NCBI RefSeq assembly: GCF_020181595.1
Contig: NZ_CP084028.1
Coordinates: 1,647,647 to 1,711,646, forward strand
Direction of reading: 5' to 3'
Source of the DNA: [Mycobacterium] vasticus
Lineage (GTDB): Bacteria; Actinomycetota; Actinomycetes; Mycobacteriales; Mycobacteriaceae
Length of the DNA: 64,000 nt
The position numbers and the translations under genes were made by a program. The notes beneath the pieces are model-generated. The model searched no databases, had not been told where the DNA came from, and saw only the letters and a list, made by a program, of their open reading frames with translations. Shown piece by piece: positions 18,875-27,988 of this stretch (the stretch's first letter is position 1; each line of letters begins with the position of its first letter).

Positions 18875-18926
18875 TCTCGGCTGATTCACAGGGGATCCGA
18901 TGGTAGCCGTACTAGATTCGGCCGGC

Positions 18927-19427
18927 ATGACTCTGAAACTGATCACTGCCGGGATGGCGGTCGCAGCCGGTATCGGCGCCACTGTCGGGGGAACGTTGGT
19001 GGTTGCGGGGCCGGCCTTCGCCACACCGCCGAGCGTGCCCGCTCCGCTGGAGCCGGCACCGCCCGCACCGGCCGGCGCTGCCCTGCCCACCACCGGTGAG
19101 GTGGCCGGCATGCTCACCAGGCTCAGCGATGCCGGGATCGGCTACAAGGAGAAGGGTGACCTGGTCGAGAACGGCATCACCCAGGAAGAGGGCCACGGCC
19201 TCGACCATGAGCTGCGCAAGGCCTACCGCGACGGCGAGCTGCCCTATGACTTCAATGTGCTCAACGTCGTGTCGACCGGCGATGGCCAGGCACTGGCTAA
19301 CGTGACGATTGCCGGCCCCAAGATGCCGGCGCCGCAGACCGTCCCGCTCAAGCTGGTCGACCAGGGCAGCTGGGTGCTGTCGCACGACTCGGCAACGCAG
19401 CTGATGCAGGTGCTTTCCCAGGGCTGA
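18927..19427 (+). CDS. cfp2: CFP2/Mtb12-like secreted antigen
   Basis: A 166-residue exported protein matching low-molecular-weight antigen CFP2 (MTB12, Rv2376c), which also sits next to mbtH in M. tuberculosis. It has a signal peptide (MTLKLITAG, hydrophobic stretch, AFA cleavage), a Pro/Ala-rich linker and the conserved domain with GDLVENGI, DGELPYDFNV, ANVTIAGPK and SWVLSHDSA. Function is unknown. I favour the ATG at 18927; an ATG at 18900 follows a GGGG tract but gives an odd N-terminus. TAGATT at 18913-18918 could be a -10 element giving a leaderless message from 18927. It is convergent with the kinase gene, 3 bases apart. Confidence 0.85.
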   Translation: MTLKLITAGMAVAAGIGATVGGTLVVAGPAFATPPSVPAPLEPAPPAPAGAALPTTGEVAGMLTRLSDAGIGYKEKGDLVENGITQEEGHGLDHELRKAYRDGELPYDFNVLNVVSTGDGQALANVTIAGPKMPAPQTVPLKLVDQGSWVLSHDSATQLMQVLSQG

Positions 19428-19430
19428 CGT

Positions 19431-20960
19431 CTACCGGCTCAGCCGGGCGAACATGGGCTTCTGCGCTTTGTAGAGCCTGGGGAATTCGGCGAACAACCGG
19501 TCGTAGACGGCGCGGTTGGCGGCGTCGGGCTCGAAGACGCCGTCGAGCGGGATCAGCTCCCGCAACGAGGCACGGTCCAACTCGCCCATGCCGATGCCGG
19601 CGAACAGTGCCGCCCCGCGCAACTGTGCGTTGAGCGGGTCGGCGACTCGTTCGCAGGTACGGCCGGTCACGTCGGCGATGATCTGGCACCACAGATCCGA
19701 GCGTGCTCCGCCGCCGACGATCCGGATCGGTCCGGCGTTGTCGCAGAACCGGTTCACGCAGTCGAGCAGCCAGCGGCTGTTGTAGGCCACCCCCTCAAGC
19801 ACTGCGCGCACCAGATCGGCGCGGGTGGTGTCCAGCGACAGGTTGTGGAATCCGCCGCGTGCGTTGCGGTCGTCGATGGGGGAGTGTTCGCCCTTGAGCC
19901 AGGGGGTGAAGATCACCCCGTTGGAACCGGCCGGAGCACCGGCGGCCAGGGCGGTCAGGGCGTCATAGTCGAGATCGTCGAAGATGTTGTCGCGCAACCA
20001 CTGCAATGCGCGGCCCGCGGTGTCCTGATTGTTGACCAGCAGGTAGGTCGACGGGTCGAGGCCGGGCACCGTGGCCAGTTGGTGGAACACATCGGTCTTC
20101 TTGGCCCGCGCCACACAGCCGATCCATGACGTCGTACTGATGGTCAGGTGCAGCTCGCCCGGCCGGACCGCGCCCGACCCCACCGCTGCGCTGTGCAGGT
20201 CCGGGGTGCCGGTAACCACCTGCGCCGCAGGCGAAATGCCCAGCTCGGCGGCGACCTGCCGCGTCACCGTCGCGATGATCGAACCGGTCGGAACCAGCGG
20301 CGGCAGCTTCGACCGGTCGACACCGGACTGGCGTACCAGCACGTCGTCGTAGTCGAGCGCACCCGGGTTACGGTTGTCGGTCAGCCAGGCGCCCATCATC
20401 GACGCGCCTGAGGCGGCAGCCCGTCCGGTGAAGCGCATGCTCAGGTAGTCGACCGGCTCCATGAGCCAGTCGGCGGCGTCGAACACCGCCCGATCACCGT
20501 GCCGCAGGTGCAGCATGTGCCCGACCGGGTCGTCGCCGCTGGCACTGGGGATTCCCCCGTTTCGGCGGATCCAGCTCAGCAGTGCCCGCAGCCGATAGCC
20601 CTGCAATCGGCCGCCGAATGCCTTGCGGCTGTAGGGCGCTCCGCGGGTGTCCATCCACATCACACACGGGCCGACCGGGCGGCCGTCGGCGCCGACGGGA
20701 ACCGTGCTGGCCCACTGTCCGGTGATCGACACCCCGGCGACTTGATCGCCCTGCACGCCGCTTTCGACGAGCCCGCGCCGGGTGGTGTCGCGGATGATCT
20801 CCCACCACAGTCCGGCATCCTGCGTCGCCGACCCGCCCGGACCGTACTGCGTGGGCACGTCCACGAGATCCGACCACAGCACCGTGCCGTCCAGCGCGAC
20901 GAATCCGACCTTCGGACCGCCGGTGCCGAGGTCGACGGCCAGAACGACACGATCGGTCAT
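19431..20960 (-). CDS. FGGY-family carbohydrate kinase
   Basis: A 509-residue ATP-dependent kinase of the FGGY family (xylulokinase, glycerol kinase). Seen: N-terminal phosphate-binding loop AVDLGTGGPKVG, the MWMDTRG segment, GTPDLHSAAVGSGA, and the ATP-site region EGVAYNSRW ... VGGGARSDLWCQIIADV. Length is normal. The substrate is not readable; it could be a sugar, polyol or amino alcohol. It starts 4 bases inside the upstream PLP-lyase gene (ATGA-type overlap), so the two should be co-translated and act in one pathway. Confidence 0.88.
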   Translation of the reverse strand: MTDRVVLAVDLGTGGPKVGFVALDGTVLWSDLVDVPTQYGPGGSATQDAGLWWEIIRDTTRRGLVESGVQGDQVAGVSITGQWASTVPVGADGRPVGPCVMWMDTRGAPYSRKAFGGRLQGYRLRALLSWIRRNGGIPSASGDDPVGHMLHLRHGDRAVFDAADWLMEPVDYLSMRFTGRAAASGASMMGAWLTDNRNPGALDYDDVLVRQSGVDRSKLPPLVPTGSIIATVTRQVAAELGISPAAQVVTGTPDLHSAAVGSGAVRPGELHLTISTTSWIGCVARAKKTDVFHQLATVPGLDPSTYLLVNNQDTAGRALQWLRDNIFDDLDYDALTALAAGAPAGSNGVIFTPWLKGEHSPIDDRNARGGFHNLSLDTTRADLVRAVLEGVAYNSRWLLDCVNRFCDNAGPIRIVGGGARSDLWCQIIADVTGRTCERVADPLNAQLRGAALFAGIGMGELDRASLRELIPLDGVFEPDAANRAVYDRLFAEFPRLYKAQKPMFARLSR

Positions 20961-22351
20961 ACCGGCGGCAACGACTGCTGGGTGTCGAGCATCCGCTCCA
21001 TGAACAGTTCGATGAACTGTGCTGCCTCGTCGGTCATTCCGCCCGGGATGCCCCCGTAGATCGCGGCGCTGATCGGCGCCTCGCCGGCCGCAGTCTTCTT
21101 CCTGGCGTACTCGACCGCGTCGTCGAGGTCGGCGGCGAACGCCTCCGCCACGCCGGGCTGGGTCTGCGGCCGGGTGACCGCCATGTGGATGGCGTTGGGG
21201 TATTGCTGGCCGTTGAAGCGCCAGCCCTTGGGCTTCATCGCGTCGGCGACGTGATAGATGTCGAACTCGTCGGAGCGGAAGCTGAAGCAGAACGTCGGTG
21301 AGCCCAGGATCTTCAGCTCGGGGTGGCTGCGCACGGCGTCCTGCATGGTGAACGCGGTCTCCAGGATGGCCTGGGCGTAGCCGCGGTAGCCCTCACGTCC
21401 CAGCTGCACCATCGACGCCCACGCGGCGGCGATCAGACCACCCGATCGGGAACCCTCGATACCCGGCGAATGATATTTGCCCCCAGACCATTCCGGCAGA
21501 TAGAAGTACTGCGCGTTGCGATAGGCCTTGTCGCGGAACAGCAGTGTGGAGGCGCCCTTCAACGCGTAGCCGTACTTGTGGTTGTCCGCGGAGATGCTGG
21601 TGACGCCGGGCACCCGGAAGTCGAAGAGCGGAACGTCATAACCCAGCTCCTGGGCGAACGGCAGCACGAAACCGCCCAAACAGCCGTCGACGTGCAAGCC
21701 CACCCCGCGTTGCAACGCGAGCTCACCCAGCTCGGGAATCGGGTCGACCGTGCCGTAGCCGTAGTTGCAGGCCGAGCCCATGATCGCAATGGTGTTCTCG
21801 TCGATGTTGTTCGCCACCCAGTCGACGTCGACCTGAGTCGTCACCGGATCGATGGGCGCACGGCGCAATTCGATGCCGAACAGGTGACAACCCTTGTCGA
21901 ATGCCGGGTGGCCGGTCTCGGGCTTGATGAAGTTGGGCCGGGTGATGCCCCGGTGCGCCGCGGCGTGGTCGCGGTAGGCCAGCAGCGCGTGGATGATGCT
22001 GCCCGTTCCCCCGGTGGTGACCATGCCGACCGGCTCGGTGTCGGTGACCGCGTCGGCGTGCATCAGATCCAGGGCCATCGCGATCACCTCACCCTCGAAT
22101 TTCGTTGCGGACGGGCAGATGTCGCGTTGCAGTACATTCACGTGAGCGAACAGCCCGAACGCCTCGTCGAGGAAGCGGTAGTGCTCGTGGTCACCGCAGT
22201 ACATGGTTCCCGACACCTTGCCGGTCTCCCAGGTGGGATCTTCGGCGGCGGCCATCTGACGCAGTTCGGCCAATACCTCGTCGCGCGGTCGGCCCTTCTC
22301 GGGCAGTACCCGGTTGACGGTGAATCGATCCGTGTAGGGGAAATCGGACAT
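20957..22351 (-). CDS. Sphingosine-1-phosphate-lyase-like PLP enzyme
   Basis: A 464-residue group II PLP enzyme (decarboxylase / S1P lyase superfamily). The cofactor lysine lies in SADNHKYGYALKGAS, very close to the sphingosine-1-phosphate lyase pattern. GGTGSIIHALLAYRD, HVDGCLGGFVLPF and EGSRSGGLIAAAWASM are other family marks. Lyases of this type cut a phosphorylated amino alcohol into phosphoethanolamine and an aldehyde; relatives decarboxylate amino acids. It is the first gene of a two-gene operon with the FGGY kinase and is divergent from eutBC. That supports an ethanolamine-generating role, which is inference. A glutamate or tyrosine decarboxylase activity is the alternative. Confidence 0.82.
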   Translation of the reverse strand: MSDFPYTDRFTVNRVLPEKGRPRDEVLAELRQMAAAEDPTWETGKVSGTMYCGDHEHYRFLDEAFGLFAHVNVLQRDICPSATKFEGEVIAMALDLMHADAVTDTEPVGMVTTGGTGSIIHALLAYRDHAAAHRGITRPNFIKPETGHPAFDKGCHLFGIELRRAPIDPVTTQVDVDWVANNIDENTIAIMGSACNYGYGTVDPIPELGELALQRGVGLHVDGCLGGFVLPFAQELGYDVPLFDFRVPGVTSISADNHKYGYALKGASTLLFRDKAYRNAQYFYLPEWSGGKYHSPGIEGSRSGGLIAAAWASMVQLGREGYRGYAQAILETAFTMQDAVRSHPELKILGSPTFCFSFRSDEFDIYHVADAMKPKGWRFNGQQYPNAIHMAVTRPQTQPGVAEAFAADLDDAVEYARKKTAAGEAPISAAIYGGIPGGMTDEAAQFIELFMERMLDTQQSLPPV

Positions 22352-22517
22352 GGCGTCGGCGCAACCTCCATCTCAGGTGACTCCCCACGGTGGGGGCTGT
22401 CGCGGTGCAGTTCATGGTTCCCGACTGCAAACCCAGGCTCACAAACGGCACCGGAGAACTCCAACACCAATTCAACCCGGTATTGACTCGAAAAAGGTGT
22501 AAACGCAGGTAGACGCC

Positions 22518-22523
22518 TAGAAT
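22518..22523 (+). promoter_or_regulatory. Probable eutBC -10 element in the divergent intergenic region
   Basis: The 245-base gap 22352-22596 between the divergent lyase and eutB genes is the least GC-rich part of this neighbourhood. TAGAAT at 22518-22523 is a good -10 hexamer for eutB, though no matching -35 lies at 17 bases; TTGACT at 22483-22488 is 29 bases away. I looked for a cobalamin riboswitch, since EutBC needs adenosylcobalamin, and saw no B12 box. Confidence 0.4.
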
Positions 22524-22596
22524 ACGACGATATCGGTACGGCGGCGGTATGTGACACTGGCACCGGCGGCATTCCGGCGGCTCTGGGAGGGGTGAC

Positions 22597-24009
22597 GTGA
22601 CCACCTACACGCAGACCCTGGCCGGTACCTCCTACCAGTTCGACGGGCTGATCGACCTGCTGGCCAAGGCCACCCCGCAGCGCTCCGGTGACGAGCTGGC
22701 CGGTTGCGCCGCCGTCGGAGACGCCGAACGCGCGGCGGCGCAGTGGGCGCTCGCCGACGTGCCGCTGGACACCTTCCTCAATGACCTTGTGGTGCCGTAC
22801 GAAACCGACGAGGTGACCCGGCTGATCATCGATCGCCACGACCGCGAGAGCTACCGGGCGGTGTCGCACCTGACCGTCGGCGGGTTGCGGGACTGGTTGC
22901 TGGAGGTGGTGGCCACCCCCGCGGCGGCGGACACGCTGCGGCGCCTGGCCCCGGGACTGACACCCGAGATGGTCGCTGCCGTCAGCAAGCTCATGCGCAA
23001 TCAGGACCTCATTGCGGTGGCTCGCGCCGTCCCGGTGACCAGCGCGTTCCGCACCACCCTGGGCCTACCGGGTCGGCTGGCCACCCGACTGCAGCCCAAC
23101 CACCCCACCGACGATCCCAAAGGCGTAGCCGCGGCGACACTCGACGGGCTGCTGCACGGCTGCGGTGACGCGGTGATCGGCATCAACCCCGCCACCGACT
23201 CGCCAAGTGCCACAGCCGATCTGCTGCATCTGCTCGATGACATCCGGTTGCGCTATGAGATCCCGACCCAATCCTGCGTGCTCGCCCACGTCACCACCAC
23301 CATCGACCTGATCGGCCGGGGTGCGCCGGTCGATCTGGTGTTTCAGTCGATCGCCGGCACCGAAGGCGCCAACCGTGGCTTCGGGGTGAACCTCGAGCTA
23401 CTGCGCACCGCACACGACGCCGGGCGCTCGCTGCGGCGCGGCACGGTCGGCGACGACGTGATGTATTTCGAGACCGGCCAGGGCTCGGCGCTGAGCGCGC
23501 ACGCCCACCTGGGCACCGGCGGCCGGCCGGTGGACCAGCAGACCCTGGAGGCCCGGGCGTACGCGGTGGCAAGGGAATTCGCGCCGCTGCTGGTCAACAC
23601 CGTCGTCGGGTTCATCGGACCGGAATACCTCTACGACGGCAAGCAGATCATCCGGGCCGGGCTCGAAGATCACTTCTGCGGCAAGCTGCTCGGCCTGCCG
23701 ATGGGTGTCGACGTCTGCTACACCAACCACGCCGAGGCCGACCAGGACGACGTGGACACCCTGCTCACGCTGCTCGGGGTGGCCGGCTGCAACTTCGTGA
23801 TCACCGTGCCCGGCGCCGATGATGTGATGCTGGGCTACCAGAGCATGTCCTTCCACGACGCGCTGTACGCGCGGGCGGTGCTGGGACTGCGTCCGGCGCC
23901 GGAATTCGAGGACTGGCTGCAGGGCATCGGTATCGCCGACGAATCCGGGCGGGTGCTGCCGACCGCGGTGGAGGGCTCCCCGCTGCGATCCCTGGCGGCC
24001 CCGCCGTGA
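22597..24009 (+). CDS. eutB: Ethanolamine ammonia-lyase large subunit
   Basis: The 470-residue catalytic subunit of the adenosylcobalamin-dependent enzyme that converts ethanolamine to acetaldehyde and ammonia. Family segments are clear: KLMRNQDLIAVA, GDAVIGINPATDS, FQSIAGTEGANRGFG, MYFETGQGSALSAHAHLG and LGLPMGVDVCYTNHAEADQDD. Length is as usual (about 450-470). GTG start after GGGAGGGG. It overlaps eutC by 4 bases, forming a two-gene operon. No eut microcompartment shell genes are nearby, so the acetaldehyde must be handled in the cytosol by enzymes encoded elsewhere. Confidence 0.95.
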   Translation: MTTYTQTLAGTSYQFDGLIDLLAKATPQRSGDELAGCAAVGDAERAAAQWALADVPLDTFLNDLVVPYETDEVTRLIIDRHDRESYRAVSHLTVGGLRDWLLEVVATPAAADTLRRLAPGLTPEMVAAVSKLMRNQDLIAVARAVPVTSAFRTTLGLPGRLATRLQPNHPTDDPKGVAAATLDGLLHGCGDAVIGINPATDSPSATADLLHLLDDIRLRYEIPTQSCVLAHVTTTIDLIGRGAPVDLVFQSIAGTEGANRGFGVNLELLRTAHDAGRSLRRGTVGDDVMYFETGQGSALSAHAHLGTGGRPVDQQTLEARAYAVAREFAPLLVNTVVGFIGPEYLYDGKQIIRAGLEDHFCGKLLGLPMGVDVCYTNHAEADQDDVDTLLTLLGVAGCNFVITVPGADDVMLGYQSMSFHDALYARAVLGLRPAPEFEDWLQGIGIADESGRVLPTAVEGSPLRSLAAPP

Positions 24010-24785
24010 GCGACATGGCTCCCAGACCCGTTGAGCCCGAAGATATCTGGCAGGAGCTGCGCCGTCATACCCAGGCGCGGATCGGGCTGGGCCGGGCCGG
24101 TGATGCGCAACCGACCCGCAGCGTGCTGGAATTCCGGGCGGCGCACGCCCTGGCCCGCGACGCGGTGCGCCGGCCGTTGGATGTCGACCACCTGGTGCGC
24201 GGCGTCGCCGGCCTGGGACTCGGTGAACCCGTCGTGGTGACCGGCCGGGCCACCGGCCGCCAGGAATACCTGCGCCGGCCCGATCTGGGCCGTCAACCCG
24301 CCGATCTCAGCCAAATACCGTGCAGCCGAGCAGAAGTGGGCATCGTGTTGTGCGACGGGCTCTCGTCGGCGGCACTGGCCGAGCACGGGGTGCCGCTGCT
24401 GCGAGCGCTGGCCGATGTCATCGGCGAACACCGCTCGATCGCGGCGCCGGTGATCGCCACCCGGGCCCGGGTGGCCCTCGGCGACCACATCGGTGCGGCG
24501 ATGGGTGTCCAGACCGTGGTCGTGGTGATCGGTGAGCGGCCGGGGCTGTCGGTGGCGGCCAGCCTCGGGGTGTACCTGACGCACCTGCCGCGGCCCGGAC
24601 GCACCGACGCAGAACGCAACTGCGTGTCCAACGTGCACCCCCCGGAAGGCCTCGGCTACATCGAAGCGGCCCGGGTCGTCGATGCCCTGATCGACGGCGC
24701 CCATCGGCTGGGCCGCTCGGGCGTCGAACTCAAGGCCGGACCGGGACCGGACCGGCCGGTGATCGAAGGCCACGTGGCGCCCTGA
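24006..24785 (+). CDS. eutC: Ethanolamine ammonia-lyase small subunit
   Basis: The 259-residue small subunit that, with EutB, forms the cobalamin-binding active ethanolamine ammonia-lyase. Seen: ARIGLGRAGDAQPTRSVLEFRAAHALARDAV at the N-terminus, then VGIVLCDGLSSAAL, ATRARVALGDHIG, VVVVIGERPGLS and the C-terminal YLTHLPRPGRTDAERNCVSN region with its conserved Cys. Start is GTG at 24006 within the eutB stop; an ATG nine bases later is possible. It is followed by the remnant of a LysR regulator gene. Confidence 0.94.
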   Translation: MSDMAPRPVEPEDIWQELRRHTQARIGLGRAGDAQPTRSVLEFRAAHALARDAVRRPLDVDHLVRGVAGLGLGEPVVVTGRATGRQEYLRRPDLGRQPADLSQIPCSRAEVGIVLCDGLSSAALAEHGVPLLRALADVIGEHRSIAAPVIATRARVALGDHIGAAMGVQTVVVVIGERPGLSVAASLGVYLTHLPRPGRTDAERNCVSNVHPPEGLGYIEAARVVDALIDGAHRLGRSGVELKAGPGPDRPVIEGHVAP

Positions 24786-24804
24786 GTCATAGCTACGATT
24801 CCTG

Positions 24805-24960
24805 CTCATCGACATCAACACGCGCAAGCTCCGACACTTCGTGCTGGTCGCCGAGGAGCTGCACTTCAGCCGGCCGCAACACCCGCAATGTCGCGCTGAC
24901 CCCGGCCGGTGAGGTCTTCTTAGCAGGAGACCGTGCGGCGTATCGAGACTCGGCGGATCG
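24805..24960 (+). pseudogene. Decayed LysR-family regulator fragment
   Basis: Two separate pieces of a LysR-type regulator remain. From 24805, one frame reads LIDINTRKLRHFVLVAEELHFSR, the classic N-terminus of a LysR helix-turn-helix. From about 24884, a different frame reads RNVALTPAGEVFLAGDRAAY, which matches the end of the same DNA-binding domain (LTPAGExFL). Roughly 35-40 codons between them are missing, along with the frame and the whole effector domain. It once may have controlled eutBC or a lost neighbour. The remnant now fills the space before hrcA, and TAAAAT at 24969-24974 may be the hrcA -10. Confidence 0.75.
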
Positions 24961-25010
24961 CAACACCGTAAAATCGGGGTCTCCGGTCCGGACAATGAGG
25001 CGGGTAGCAG

Positions 25011-26054
25011 ATGAGCGTGGCGGACGATCGTCGCTTCGAGGTGCTGCGGGCCATCGTCGCCGACTTCGTGGCCACCAAGGAGCCGATCGGCTCCAAGGCG
25101 CTGGTCGAGCGGCACAACCTCGGGGTTTCATCGGCCACTGTCCGCAATGACATGGCGGTGCTGGAAGCCGAGGGCTACATCGCCCAGCCCCACACCAGTT
25201 CCGGGCGGGTACCCACCGAGAAGGGCTACCGCGAGTTCGTCGACCGCATCGACGAGGTCAAGCCGCTGTCGAGCGCGGAGCGCCGGGCGATCCTGTCCTT
25301 CCTGGACTCCGGTGTCGACCTCGACGACGTACTGCGGCGTGCGGTGCGCACCCTGGCCCAGCTGACCCGGCAGGTGGCCGTCGTGCAGTACCCGACCCTG
25401 TCGGTGTCCACGGTGCGCCATCTCGAGGTGATCGCGCTGACCCCGGCGCGGTTGCTGCTGGTGGTGATCACCGACTCCGGACGAGTCGACCAGCGCATCG
25501 TCGAACTGGGGGACTCCATCGACGACGTCCAGCTCAGCCAGCTGCGGGAGCTGCTGGGCGCCGCGCTGGAGGGCAAACGGATCTCGGCGGCGTCCACCGC
25601 TGTCGCCGAACTCGCCGGGCACCTCGACGGGCGCAGCGGGCTTTCCCCCGGGCTGGCCAACGCTGTCGGACGGTCGGCGACGGTGCTGCTGGAATCGCTG
25701 GTAGAGCACCGCGAGGAACGTCTGCTGCTGGGCGGCACCGCCAACCTGACCCGCAACGCCGCCGACTTCGGCAGCTCGCTGCGTTCGGTGCTGGAGGTGC
25801 TCGAAGAGCAGGTCGTGGTGCTGCGGCTGCTCGCCGTGCAGCAGGAGGCCGGTAAAGTCACGGTGCGCATCGGTCACGAGACCGAGGCGCAGGAGATGGC
25901 CGGCGCCTCGATGGTGTCCACCGCCTACGGGTCGCAGGGCACCGTGTACGGGGGCATGGGGGTGCTGGGTCCCACCCGGATGGACTATCCGGGAACTATC
26001 GCCAGCGTCGCAGCAGTTGCGATGTATATCGGTGAAGTGCTCGGGGCCCGCTGA
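25011..26054 (+). CDS. hrcA: HrcA heat-shock repressor
   Basis: A 347-residue repressor of chaperone genes that binds CIRCE inverted repeats and is kept active by GroEL. It has the winged-helix N-terminus ([64 protein letters not shown]) and the conserved C-terminal [20 protein letters not shown]. In M. tuberculosis it is Rv2374c. ATG start at 25011 after a GGCGGG tract. dnaJ2 follows 46 bases later. I saw no CIRCE element upstream. Confidence 0.96.
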   Translation: MSVADDRRFEVLRAIVADFVATKEPIGSKALVERHNLGVSSATVRNDMAVLEAEGYIAQPHTSSGRVPTEKGYREFVDRIDEVKPLSSAERRAILSFLDSGVDLDDVLRRAVRTLAQLTRQVAVVQYPTLSVSTVRHLEVIALTPARLLLVVITDSGRVDQRIVELGDSIDDVQLSQLRELLGAALEGKRISAASTAVAELAGHLDGRSGLSPGLANAVGRSATVLLESLVEHREERLLLGGTANLTRNAADFGSSLRSVLEVLEEQVVVLRLLAVQQEAGKVTVRIGHETEAQEMAGASMVSTAYGSQGTVYGGMGVLGPTRMDYPGTIASVAAVAMYIGEVLGAR

Positions 26055-26100
26055 CCTGCGGCCACCAGAGTTTTCAGACCAGAAGTGGGGAAGGTCAGGC

Positions 26101-27243
26101 GTGGCACGCGACTATTACGGGCTGCTGGGCGTCGATAAGGGCGTCGGCGACGCCGAACTCAAACGCGCTTACCGCAAGCTGGCGCGCAAATACCACCCCG
26201 ACGTCAACCCCGACGAGGCCGCGCAGGCGAAGTTCAAGGAGATCAGCGCCGCCTATGAAGTGCTCTCCGACCCGGAGAAGCGCCGCATCGTCGACCTCGG
26301 CGGTGACCCGCTGGAGAGCGGCGGCATGGGAGCCGGGAACGGATTCGGCGGATTTGGGGGTCTCGGGGACGTCTTCGAGGCGTTCTTCGGCGGCGGCGCG
26401 ACCTCCCGCGGCCCGATCGGCCGGGTCCGGCCGGGTTCGGACTCGCTGCTGCGGATGCGCCTGGACCTCACCGAGTGCGCCACCGGTGTCACCAAGCACG
26501 TCACCGTCGACACCGCGGTGCTCTGTGATCGCTGCCAGGGACGCGGCACCAACGGCGACTCCCGGCCCGCCGCCTGCGACACGTGCCACGGCCGCGGCGA
26601 GGTACAGAGCGTGCAACGCTCGCTGCTCGGCCAGGTGATGACGTCACGTCCCTGCCCGACCTGCCGCGGCGTCGGCGAGGTCATCCCGGATCCGTGCCAC
26701 CAGTGCGCGGGCGACGGCCGGGTACGGGCGCGCCGCGAGATCGCGGTGAAGATCCCCGCCGGCGTCGGCGACGGGATGCGGGTCCGACTCTCCGCCCAGG
26801 GTGAGGTGGGCCCCGGCGGCGGGCCGGCCGGTGATCTCTACGTCGAGGTGCACGAGCAGACCCACGAGCTCTTTGCCCGCGACGGCGACGACCTGCACTG
26901 CCATGTCTCGGTGCCTATGGTCGACGCCGCCCTGGGCACCACGGTGTCCGTGGAGGCGATCCTGGACGGCGCCACCGACATCACCGTGCCCGCCGGCACT
27001 CAGCCGGGCGCGGTCATCGTGCTGCGCGGCCACGGAATGCCGGCGTTGCGGTCCGGGGCGCGTGGCGACCTGCACGCCCACATCGAGGTCGTGGTGCCCG
27101 ATCGTCTCGACCACCACGACACCGAGCTGCTGCGCAAGTTCAAGGAGCACCGCGATCGTGAGGTCGCGCAGGTCCGCTCCGCTCACGCCCCGCACGGCGG
27201 CGGGCTGTTCAGCCGACTGCGCGAGACCTTCACCGGCCGCTGA
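26101..27243 (+). CDS. dnaJ2: DnaJ2 co-chaperone
   Basis: A 380-residue type I J-domain protein that delivers clients to DnaK. The J domain (residues 1-70) has HPD in KYHPDVN, a Gly/Phe-rich linker follows ([21 protein letters not shown]), and four CxxCxGxG zinc motifs are present ([32 protein letters not shown]). I chose the GTG at 26101 because it gives the normal N-terminus [11 protein letters not shown] and has GGGGAAGG upstream; an upstream in-frame ATG overlaps hrcA. It lies between hrcA and rsmE as in M. tuberculosis. Confidence 0.96.
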   Translation: MARDYYGLLGVDKGVGDAELKRAYRKLARKYHPDVNPDEAAQAKFKEISAAYEVLSDPEKRRIVDLGGDPLESGGMGAGNGFGGFGGLGDVFEAFFGGGATSRGPIGRVRPGSDSLLRMRLDLTECATGVTKHVTVDTAVLCDRCQGRGTNGDSRPAACDTCHGRGEVQSVQRSLLGQVMTSRPCPTCRGVGEVIPDPCHQCAGDGRVRARREIAVKIPAGVGDGMRVRLSAQGEVGPGGGPAGDLYVEVHEQTHELFARDGDDLHCHVSVPMVDAALGTTVSVEAILDGATDITVPAGTQPGAVIVLRGHGMPALRSGARGDLHAHIEVVVPDRLDHHDTELLRKFKEHRDREVAQVRSAHAPHGGGLFSRLRETFTGR

Positions 27244-27246
27244 GCC

Positions 27247-27984
27247 TTGGCCGGCCTGTTCTACGTCGGGGCACTGCCCGAAGTGGGTGGGGTGGCCGTC
27301 GTCGAGGGTGATGCCGGATTCCACGCCGCCACGGTGCGCCGGATCCGGCCCGGTGAGCATCTGACATTGGGGGATGGTGCCGGGGTGTTGGCTGACTGCC
27401 AGGTTGAGGAGGCCGGCCGCGACGGGCTGCGCGCCCGGGTCGTGGAACGCCGCGAGGTCGCCCCGCCCGCCCCGCCGGTCACGGTGGTGCAGGCCCTGCC
27501 CAAATCCGAACGCTCCGAGCTGGCGATCGAGCTGGCCACCGAGGCCGGCGCCGATGCCTTTATCGCCTGGCAGGCAGAGCGGTGTGTGGCCCGCTGGGAC
27601 GGCCCGCGGGCCGACAAGGGACTGCGCCGGTGGGCCGCGGTGGCCCGGGCGGCCGCCGGGCAGTCCCGCCGGGCCTGGGTGCCGCCGGTGGACGGCGTGC
27701 TGGGCACCCCCGAGCTGGTGGCGTGGGTTCGCTCGCAGGTTTCCGCGGGCGCGACGGTGCTGGTGCTGCACGACGCGGCCGGCGCCGGGCTGCCCGACAT
27801 GTCCGCCGCCCGGGCGGTGGCCCTGGTGGTGGGCCCGGAGGGTGGCATCACGCAGGCGGAGTTGACGGCGCTCACCGATGCCGGCGCCGTCGCCGCCCGG
27901 CTGGGCCCGACCGTGCTGCGTACCTCGACGGCGGCGGCGGTCGCGCTGGGGGCACTCGGGGTGCTGACGCCGCGCTGGGGCTGA
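27247..27984 (+). CDS. rsmE: RsmE, 16S rRNA m3U1498 methyltransferase
   Basis: A 245-residue SPOUT-class methyltransferase that methylates U1498 of 16S rRNA. The N-terminal PUA-like domain has [19 protein letters not shown]. The C-terminal trefoil knot has [31 protein letters not shown] and [16 protein letters not shown]. The start appears to be TTG at 27247, three bases after the dnaJ2 stop, so translation is probably coupled to dnaJ2. The homologue is Rv2372c. Confidence 0.94.
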   Translation: MAGLFYVGALPEVGGVAVVEGDAGFHAATVRRIRPGEHLTLGDGAGVLADCQVEEAGRDGLRARVVERREVAPPAPPVTVVQALPKSERSELAIELATEAGADAFIAWQAERCVARWDGPRADKGLRRWAAVARAAAGQSRRAWVPPVDGVLGTPELVAWVRSQVSAGATVLVLHDAAGAGLPDMSAARAVALVVGPEGGITQAELTALTDAGAVAARLGPTVLRTSTAAAVALGALGVLTPRWG

Positions 27985-27988
27985 GGCG

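Noticed and set aside
20957..22351. PLP enzyme as a plain glutamate decarboxylase.
   Set aside because: The cofactor-lysine segment SADNHKYGYALKG is nearer the sphingosine-phosphate lyase pattern, though decarboxylase activity cannot be excluded.
22352..22596. Cobalamin riboswitch upstream of eutB.
   Set aside because: Looked for because EutBC needs adenosylcobalamin, but no B12 box or the conserved GGTG/GGGAA elements are visible.
24961..25010. CIRCE element for HrcA self-control.
   Set aside because: No TTAGCACTC / GAGTGCTAA inverted repeat was seen before hrcA.
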